The position numbers were made by a program, and so were the translations under genes. DNA of 10,192 nucleotides from Campylobacterales bacterium (GTDB lineage: Bacteria; Campylobacterota; Campylobacteria; Campylobacterales; Arcobacteraceae), in contig JADHTT010000014.1 in NCBI GenBank assembly GCA_016784825.1, forward strand, positions 1 to 10,192. The letters run 5' to 3'. Below the pieces are notes generated by a model. That model did not search any database. It saw only the letters and a list, made by a program, of their open reading frames with translations, and was not told where the DNA came from. Below, piece by piece: positions 6,065 through 10,192 of the stretch. Within the stretch, counting starts at the first letter, position 1, and each line of letters starts with the position of its first letter.

Positions 6065-7276
6065 ATGTTATCAAAACTATTATTAGAATCAAAAAAGTTT
6101 CTTCAAAGAAATGATTTACCATACCAAAGATATTTTATAAAAAATAATAAGATTAAACATAGACTTACAATTATTACAGGTCAAAGAGGTATTGGTAAAA
6201 CTATTACAATAGCTCAATATATGCAATTACACTCACAATTAAAATCGCTATATGTAAGTATGGATAGTTTTATTGTTGGTGATTTAAGTATGTATGAAAT
6301 AGCTCAACAATTTGAAATGCAAGGTGGTAAGTTACTTTGTTTTGATGAGATACATAAATATTCAAATTGGTCACAAGAATTAAAAACTATATATGACAAC
6401 TTTCCAAATCTACAAATAATAGCAAGTGGTAGTTCGGCATTAGAGATAAATAAAGGAAGTCATGATTTAAGCAGACGAGCTCATATTTTAAAAATGGAGG
6501 GTATGAGTTTTAAAGAATTTTTAGAATTAAACTTAGGAGTAGAATTACCAAAAATTACTCTTGATGATATTATAAAAAATCATGAAGATATAGCTTTTGA
6601 TATTATAACAAAGTTAGAAAAATTAGATAAAAAAATATTGCCATTATTTAAAAGATATTGCGAAGTTGGATACTATCCATATTTTCTAAATGTAAATGAT
6701 GATGATATATTCTTTGATATGTTAGAACAAAATATAAATATATCAATTTCTAGCGACTTACTATTTGTATATCCAAGTCTTGATGGAAATAGTATTAAAA
6801 AATTAAAACTTCTTTTAAATATTATTATGGAAAGTGTTCCTTTTGTTCCAGTGATTGAAAAACTAAAAACACAACTTGATATTGGTGATGGAAGAACTTT
6901 AAAAGAATATTTTATTAAACTTGAAGATGCTGGTATTATTAAATTATTAATGAAATCATCATCAAAAGGCTTATCAAAATTAGAAAAGCCAGAAAAAATT
7001 TATCTTAATAATACAAATCTTTTAAATATAGCTAATTGTGAAGTTGGAACAGTAAGAGAAACTTTTTTTATAAATACACTTGGTTTACTTCATAATATTT
7101 CTTATCCTAAAAAAGGAGACTTTTTAGTAGATAATAAGTTCCTATTTGAAATTGGTGGTAGAAATAAAGGCTTTGAACAGATTAAAGATATTGAAAATAG
7201 TTTTGTGGCTTTCGATGATGTAGAAGTTGGTCATAAAAACAAGATTCCACTTTGGCTATTTGGATTTCTTTACTAA
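6065..7276 (+). CDS. AAA (AAA_14-type) ATPase with C-terminal DUF4143-like domain
   Basis: This is an accessory ATPase of unknown biological role, 403 residues from the chosen start. An ATG 12 bases upstream (6053) is in frame, but it overlaps the TGGAG ribosome site (6054-6058) that lies six bases before ATG 6065, and it has no ribosome site of its own. Walker A is GQRGIGKT (39-46), Walker B is LLCFDEIHKY (90-99), and a sensor-I-like segment is IIASGSSALEI (118-128). SRRAHILKMEGMSFKEFL (136-153) is typical of this family. A winged-helix-like region spans about 250-295. The C-terminal domain has RETFF (331-335), GDFLV (351-355) and FEIGGRNK (361-368), a PD-(D/E)XK-like pattern, and ends KIPLWLFGFLY. 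It is the only plus-strand gene, it faces away from hipA, and parts of it are visibly poorer in G+C than its neighbours (about 22% across 6541-6600 versus about 42% across 8041-8100 of the dehydratase), suggesting transfer. Confidence 0.9.
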   Translation: MLSKLLLESKKFLQRNDLPYQRYFIKNNKIKHRLTIITGQRGIGKTITIAQYMQLHSQLKSLYVSMDSFIVGDLSMYEIAQQFEMQGGKLLCFDEIHKYSNWSQELKTIYDNFPNLQIIASGSSALEINKGSHDLSRRAHILKMEGMSFKEFLELNLGVELPKITLDDIIKNHEDIAFDIITKLEKLDKKILPLFKRYCEVGYYPYFLNVNDDDIFFDMLEQNINISISSDLLFVYPSLDGNSIKKLKLLLNIIMESVPFVPVIEKLKTQLDIGDGRTLKEYFIKLEDAGIIKLLMKSSSKGLSKLEKPEKIYLNNTNLLNIANCEVGTVRETFFINTLGLLHNISYPKKGDFLVDNKFLFEIGGRNKGFEQIKDIENSFVAFDDVEVGHKNKIPLWLFGFLY

Positions 7277-7317
7277 GATTTTTGCATTAAAGAAAGAATC
7301 ATATCTTAGAGTATGCA

Positions 7318-7340
7318 TTCCACCGAAGTAGAGGATGGAA
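7318..7340 (-). repeat. Imperfect palindrome / hairpin between converging genes
   Basis: TTCCA (7318-7322) and TGGAA (7336-7340) frame a hairpin. In minus-strand RNA it extends to seven pairs with one U-G pair and a nine-base loop. It starts directly after the stop of the relE remnant, but no U-run follows, so it is not a clear terminator. The flanking GTATGCATTCC...GGAAC pattern resembles REP-like palindromic repeats common in several Proteobacteria; that resemblance is from memory and the copy is diverged. Confidence 0.35.
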
Positions 7341-7448
7341 CTAAATTAAAGACCTATCTTTTAAATCATCATATACTTTATTATTTTCTCGTTTACCTAC
7401 ACTTACTACAAAAACAATAATCTCATCGTCTTTTACTTCATAAGTCAT
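7341..7448 (-). pseudogene. Truncated RelE/StbE toxin (C-terminal remnant)
   Basis: A 35-codon frame starts at ATG 7448-7446, inside the last codons of the antitoxin, and ends at TAG 7343-7341. It reads MTYEVKDDEIIVFVVSVG, then KRENNKVYDDLKDRSLI. YEVKDDEIIVFVVSVGKREN is the C-terminal strand and end of StbE/RelE toxins, which normally run 85-95 residues and usually begin MTY. About 55 residues, including the central helices and most of the catalytic surface, are therefore missing. A stop codon (TAG) lies immediately before the ATG in this frame. The simplest reading is an internal deletion joining the original start (MTY) to the distal YEVKDDE segment. It should be non-toxic. The eight-base overlap with the antitoxin suits an original antitoxin-toxin operon. 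Confidence 0.75.
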
Positions 7449-7689
7449 CTATATCAACTCTAATTGGTTTTGATCCATCATTTAGTCTCTCATCAATTAC
7501 TTTGCTTAAATAATAATCATCCATGACATCCATCATATTTTCATATAAACTACTAGGCACTAAATATGCACTCGCTACATTATGATTTAAGATAGCTACC
7601 GCTTCATCTCCAGCATCTTTGAGTAGTTGTGTTGGTGATTTTTTAAGTTCAGTTATACTTGCTGTATAGTTTGCTAATATTGGTTGCAT
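7438..7689 (-). CDS. Phd/YefM (StbD-like) antitoxin
   Basis: This 83-residue antitoxin of the Phd/YefM fold has the family pattern Y(T/S)ASITELKKSPTQLLKDAG (8-26), then EAVAILNHNVASAYLVPSSLYE (29-50), which forms the DNA-binding N-terminal domain. A C-terminal toxin-binding tail ends in IRVDIDDL. StbD-type antitoxins share AILNHN and AYLVP and pair with a RelE-fold StbE toxin, which binds the tail and cuts mRNA. Here the partner following it is only a 35-codon remnant (7341-7448), so this gene is effectively an orphan. It keeps an AAGGA ribosome site (7701-7697) and a consensus promoter (7716-7744), so it is probably still expressed. It could protect against related toxins elsewhere in the genome; that is inference. 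It lies 66 bases downstream of the dehydratase gene on the same strand. Confidence 0.88.
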   Translation of the reverse strand: MQPILANYTASITELKKSPTQLLKDAGDEAVAILNHNVASAYLVPSSLYENMMDVMDDYYLSKVIDERLNDGSKPIRVDIDDL

Positions 7690-7705
7690 TTAATAGTCCT
7701 TTTTT

Positions 7706-7723
7706 AGTATCTAATATTATACT
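7706..7723. promoter_or_regulatory. Inverted repeat AGTAT-N8-ATACT over the antitoxin -10, likely operator
   Basis: Five-base perfect arms (7706-7710 and 7719-7723) straddle the TATAAT of the antitoxin promoter. Phd/YefM antitoxins bind such short palindromes to repress their own operon. The arms are short and AT-rich, so position is the main support. Confidence 0.4.
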
Positions 7724-7744
7724 TTATTTAGTACTTTATGTCAA
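7716..7744 (-). promoter_or_regulatory. Consensus promoter of the Phd-type antitoxin
   Basis: TTGACA (7744-7739) and TATAAT (7721-7716) match both sigma-70 consensus hexamers perfectly and are separated by 17 bases. It is the strongest promoter by sequence in the window and lies entirely in the 66-base gap after the dehydratase gene. Confidence 0.85.
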
Positions 7745-7755
7745 ACCTTTAATCA

Positions 7756-9486
7756 TTACCCTCTATTATGCTTAAATTCCGGAACAATCTGCTTTAACTT
7801 CATAAGTCTACTTTCATCTCTTGTATAATTAACTAATTCTTCAATATCACTATCTAACTTATCTATATCATACTTTGTAGCTCTAGCAACTGTAATACCT
7901 TCATAATCAGTAGTACAATCAGTATCATCTATCAAAAGTTCTTCATATAACTTTTCTCCTGGCCGTAAGCCACTAAATTCTATATCTATATCTTTTGCAC
8001 CACTTAGCTCTATAAGCTTAGAAGCAAGATCTACAATTTTCACTGGTTCTCCCATATCAAGTATGAATATCTCTCCACCTTTTCCTAAAGATCCAGCTTG
8101 AAGTACAAGCTCACAAGCTTCAGGTATTAGCATAAAGTACCTAGTAATATCTGGATGTGTAACCGTAACTGGTCCACCATTTTGAATCTGTTCTTTAAAC
8201 TTTGGTATCACACTACCACTACTTCCTAGAACATTTCCAAATCGTACTGCTACTATCTCCATGTCAGACTTTTTATTCTGAGCATATAACTCACATATAC
8301 GCTTAGTAGTACCCATCACATTTGTAGGTCTTACAGCTTTATCTGTACTAACTAGTACAAACTTTTTCACACCATATTTGGATGCTAAATCTATCGTATG
8401 TTTAGTACCTAAAATATTGTTACTAATACCCTGGTGAATGTTATCTTCAACCATAGGTACATGCTTATATGCTGCTGCATGTACGACTATGTCTACTGAA
8501 TATTTGTTAAAGACACTCTCTAAAGAGTTTTTATCTCTTACACTTACCATAACAGGTACTACTTCACAAGTAGAGTTTAACTCTTGATCTATAGCATATA
8601 GATTATATTCACTATGCTCAACAAATATAAGTTTCTTAGCTCCATGTATCACACACTGTCTACATATCTCACTACCGATACTTCCGCCTGCACCTGTAAC
8701 TAACACTACCTTATCTTGAATAAACTGGTCAATCTTCTCTCGATCTAGCCCTTTTGGATGTCGAGCTAGTAAGTCTTCTACTTCTACATTTTTAAGCTGT
8801 GTAGATATAGGCTTGTCTTGTAAAATATTTTCTAAAGATGGAAGTACTTTAATAGTAGTTGCAAATTCATTTACTTTTTCATATACCTCTTTAACTCTCT
8901 CATGCTTTGCAGATGGAATAGCCACAATAAGCAAATCTACTTTTATATTCTTTTCTTTAAATTTTTCAAGTGAAACTATCTCTACTCCATCTATAGATCT
9001 CTTTTGTAAAGATACATCATCATCTATAAAACATACTAGTTTATACTCACTATTTCTTAGTTCATTTTCTATTTTTAACCCGGCACTTCCTGCACCATAT
9101 ATCACCATAGACTTTTTTTCTTTACCATGTCGTCTATTTATCATATACGAATAAGCATACATAGAGAAGTTGATCATAAAAAGATATAAAAATAGTTCAC
9201 TTAAAAAAAATGCTATTCTAAACTCGCCATAAAAAATAGGCATATAGACTACAAAAGCACCTATATAAACCATACTTTTAATTAAAAAGCTTTTCCCAGT
9301 AGCCTTTGACCAGCTTAGGCTATAGTCATTGTAAATGAAATATGAAAATATTAATCGTAAAGATATAATAGTAAATAAAACTTGAAAACTAAACTCATAG
9401 TGAAATATCCAAGTAGTCCAAGAAAATGTGATTACTGATAAAAATATAATCACTAAAATATTTAATATTCGTTTATCTACTATCAT
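7756..9486 (-). CDS. pglF: Membrane-bound UDP-GlcNAc 4,6-dehydratase (PglF/FlaA1/CapD/WbpM family)
   Basis: This 576-residue inner-membrane enzyme should dehydrate UDP-GlcNAc to a UDP-4-keto-6-deoxy sugar, the first step toward sugars such as bacillosamine or FucNAc used in glycoproteins or surface glycans. Four hydrophobic segments lie at about 7-28, 34-52, 67-85 and 91-117. A first Rossmann-like domain carries IYGAGSAG (129-136). The SDR dehydratase domain has the NAD motif TGAGGSIGSE (264-273), HAAAYKHVPMVE (336-347) and STDKAVRPTNVMGTTKR (380-396). The usual catalytic Tyr of YxxxK is Met391 in MGTTK, as in PglF. RYFMLIPEA (449-457) and GLRPGEKLYEEL (506-517) follow. The length matches PglF (about 590). 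Which product sugar is made cannot be decided, so the symbol denotes the family. The start overlaps the upstream regulator gene by ATGA and has only a weak ribosome site, which suggests translational coupling. Confidence 0.9.
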   Translation of the reverse strand: MIVDKRILNILVIIFLSVITFSWTTWIFHYEFSFQVLFTIISLRLIFSYFIYNDYSLSWSKATGKSFLIKSMVYIGAFVVYMPIFYGEFRIAFFLSELFLYLFMINFSMYAYSYMINRRHGKEKKSMVIYGAGSAGLKIENELRNSEYKLVCFIDDDVSLQKRSIDGVEIVSLEKFKEKNIKVDLLIVAIPSAKHERVKEVYEKVNEFATTIKVLPSLENILQDKPISTQLKNVEVEDLLARHPKGLDREKIDQFIQDKVVLVTGAGGSIGSEICRQCVIHGAKKLIFVEHSEYNLYAIDQELNSTCEVVPVMVSVRDKNSLESVFNKYSVDIVVHAAAYKHVPMVEDNIHQGISNNILGTKHTIDLASKYGVKKFVLVSTDKAVRPTNVMGTTKRICELYAQNKKSDMEIVAVRFGNVLGSSGSVIPKFKEQIQNGGPVTVTHPDITRYFMLIPEACELVLQAGSLGKGGEIFILDMGEPVKIVDLASKLIELSGAKDIDIEFSGLRPGEKLYEELLIDDTDCTTDYEGITVARATKYDIDKLDSDIEELVNYTRDESRLMKLKQIVPEFKHNRG

Positions 9487-10192
9487 TTTTTCTCTTTTGT
9501 TATATATTTTTGATTTGGACTTTTTGGTTTATCTAAAATGGTAGGTTCCAAAAATCCTTGTTCCAATAATGGATTTAAAACATTCTGTCTAAAATATGTT
9601 TTATGTTTCATTCCAACTAATTCCATAATCTCTTTTGTTGTCTTTGGTTCTTTACAAAACTCTAATATAGCTTGGTCACTATCTTGGTCACTAGCTTGGT
9701 CACTAGCTTGGTCACTAGCTTGGTTTTCTTTCTCTTTTTCTAAAATAAAAGTAGTCAAACTAGTATCTAAATCAGTTTGAAATTCTATAGGTATATCTAT
9801 ATAAGTTTTCCATCCATCTATTATCTTATCGAAACCATATCCAGCATTTTCTGCTAGTTTTACTGCACGGAAAAGTTTCGCTAAAATTGGATTTCTAGGT
9901 ATTGAAGTATCACTATGCAAAAAATACTCAATAGGCTTAGGATATGAACCACCATTTAAAAACTCTATTTTATCACTAAATATTCTTATGCGAGATTTTA
10001 TAGGTGAGAAATAATCAGCATGCATAAGCATATTTACAAGAGCTTCTCTAAGTGCATCAATATAAGGATAATTCTCTTTTGCAAATCCCATATTATCTAA
10101 CTTAAAAGGCTTATCTATCCTCATGGTTACTCTTTCAAAAAGTATAAAATAATAGTCCCAAAGATTTTCTTGCTCTGGGAGTCTATAGGTGT
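9483..10192 (-). CDS. AlbA_2/HATPase_c_4-type regulator-like protein, C-terminal part (5' end beyond window)
   Basis: The frame is open from the right edge; the ATG at 10124 is internal, because upstream codons read TYRLPEQENLWDYYFILFER without a stop. Proteins of this kind usually begin with an AlbA_2 putative DNA-binding domain, which would lie outside the window. Visible are the HATPase_c_4 (GHKL-like) motifs. With residues numbered from the internal Met, these are the N-box ALREALVNMLMHADY (24-38), RIRIFSDKIEFLNGG (45-59) and IPRNPILAKLFRAVKLAENAGYGFDKI (75-101). A four-unit (A/D)SDQ linker follows at about 135-150. A C-terminal winged-helix (about 151-207; TYFRQNVLNPLLEQGFLEPT) resembles the one found in Fic and AlbA proteins. 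The role is unknown; such genes are accessory and sit near defence and toxin loci. The stop overlaps the dehydratase start (ATGA). Confidence 0.82.
   Translation of the reverse strand, partial: TYRLPEQENLWDYYFILFERVTMRIDKPFKLDNMGFAKENYPYIDALREALVNMLMHADYFSPIKSRIRIFSDKIEFLNGGSYPKPIEYFLHSDTSIPRNPILAKLFRAVKLAENAGYGFDKIIDGWKTYIDIPIEFQTDLDTSLTTFILEKEKENQASDQASDQASDQDSDQAILEFCKEPKTTKEIMELVGMKHKTYFRQNVLNPLLEQGFLEPTILDKPKSPNQKYITKEKK
9671..9724. repeat. 12-bp tandem repeat (CTTGGTCACTAG) x4.5 inside a coding region
   Basis: Four full 12-base units (9671-9682, 9683-9694, 9695-9706, 9707-9718), with one base change in the first, are followed by a six-base partial unit. They encode ASDQ ASDQ ASDQ DSDQ on the minus strand. 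The period is a multiple of three, so slippage changes linker length without shifting frame. The repeat sits exactly between the GHKL-like and winged-helix domains. Confidence 0.95.

Noticed and set aside
8813..9154. Plus-strand open frame of 113 codons
   Set aside because: It is antisense to the conserved dehydratase and its Ser/Phe-rich composition reflects reverse reading; no promoter or ribosome site is evident.
9671..9724. CRISPR-like repeats
   Set aside because: The units are 12-base direct tandem copies without spacers, inside an intact reading frame.
10122..10124. ATG at 10124 as the true start of the AlbA/HATPase-type protein
   Set aside because: The frame stays open to the window edge and the upstream codons (LPEQENLWDYYF) match the expected family sequence, so this Met is internal.

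Overview
The window is AT-rich and looks like a chromosome of a Campylobacterota member (the Sulfurimonas/Arcobacter/Sulfurospirillum kind). Three things suggest this: the protein style, tightly packed genes with one-base stop/start overlaps, and strong -10 boxes that mostly lack a good -35. The genus is an inference; there is no rRNA or other decisive marker here.

The backbone is a surface-glycan locus read on the minus strand. From the right it holds a membrane-bound UDP-sugar 4,6-dehydratase of the PglF/FlaA1/CapD type (7756-9486), then galU (3363-4196), which makes UDP-glucose. A cluster of three tRNA genes (Leu, Ser, Asn; 2964-3242) follows. Next comes a large Wza-like outer-membrane polysaccharide export protein with about seven SLBB-type repeats (109-2856), and then the first 36 codons of a Wzz-type chain-length/co-polymerase protein that runs off the left edge. 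Together these supply activated sugars, control chain length and export the polymer.

Between galU and the dehydratase lies a block of accessory genes (about 4293-7689): a toxin-antitoxin pair with HipA-type kinase first and HTH antitoxin second; a divergently transcribed AAA ATPase with a C-terminal DUF4143-type nuclease-like domain; and a Phd/StbD-type antitoxin whose RelE/StbE toxin has been cut down to its last ~32 residues. The hip/ATPase divergent region (5852-6064) is dense with inverted repeats, including two TATACA-N7-TGTATA-like sites about four helical turns apart. At the right edge, a 5'-truncated AlbA/HATPase_c_4-type regulator with a 12-bp tandem repeat overlaps the dehydratase start by four bases.

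No CRISPR array, transposase, rRNA or replication origin was seen, and no gene-free stretch exceeds 300 bases. The most notable points are the operator-rich hip/ATPase region, the toxin-first hip order, the decayed toxin behind an intact consensus promoter, and the in-frame 12-bp repeat. None amounts to a demonstrated new system.
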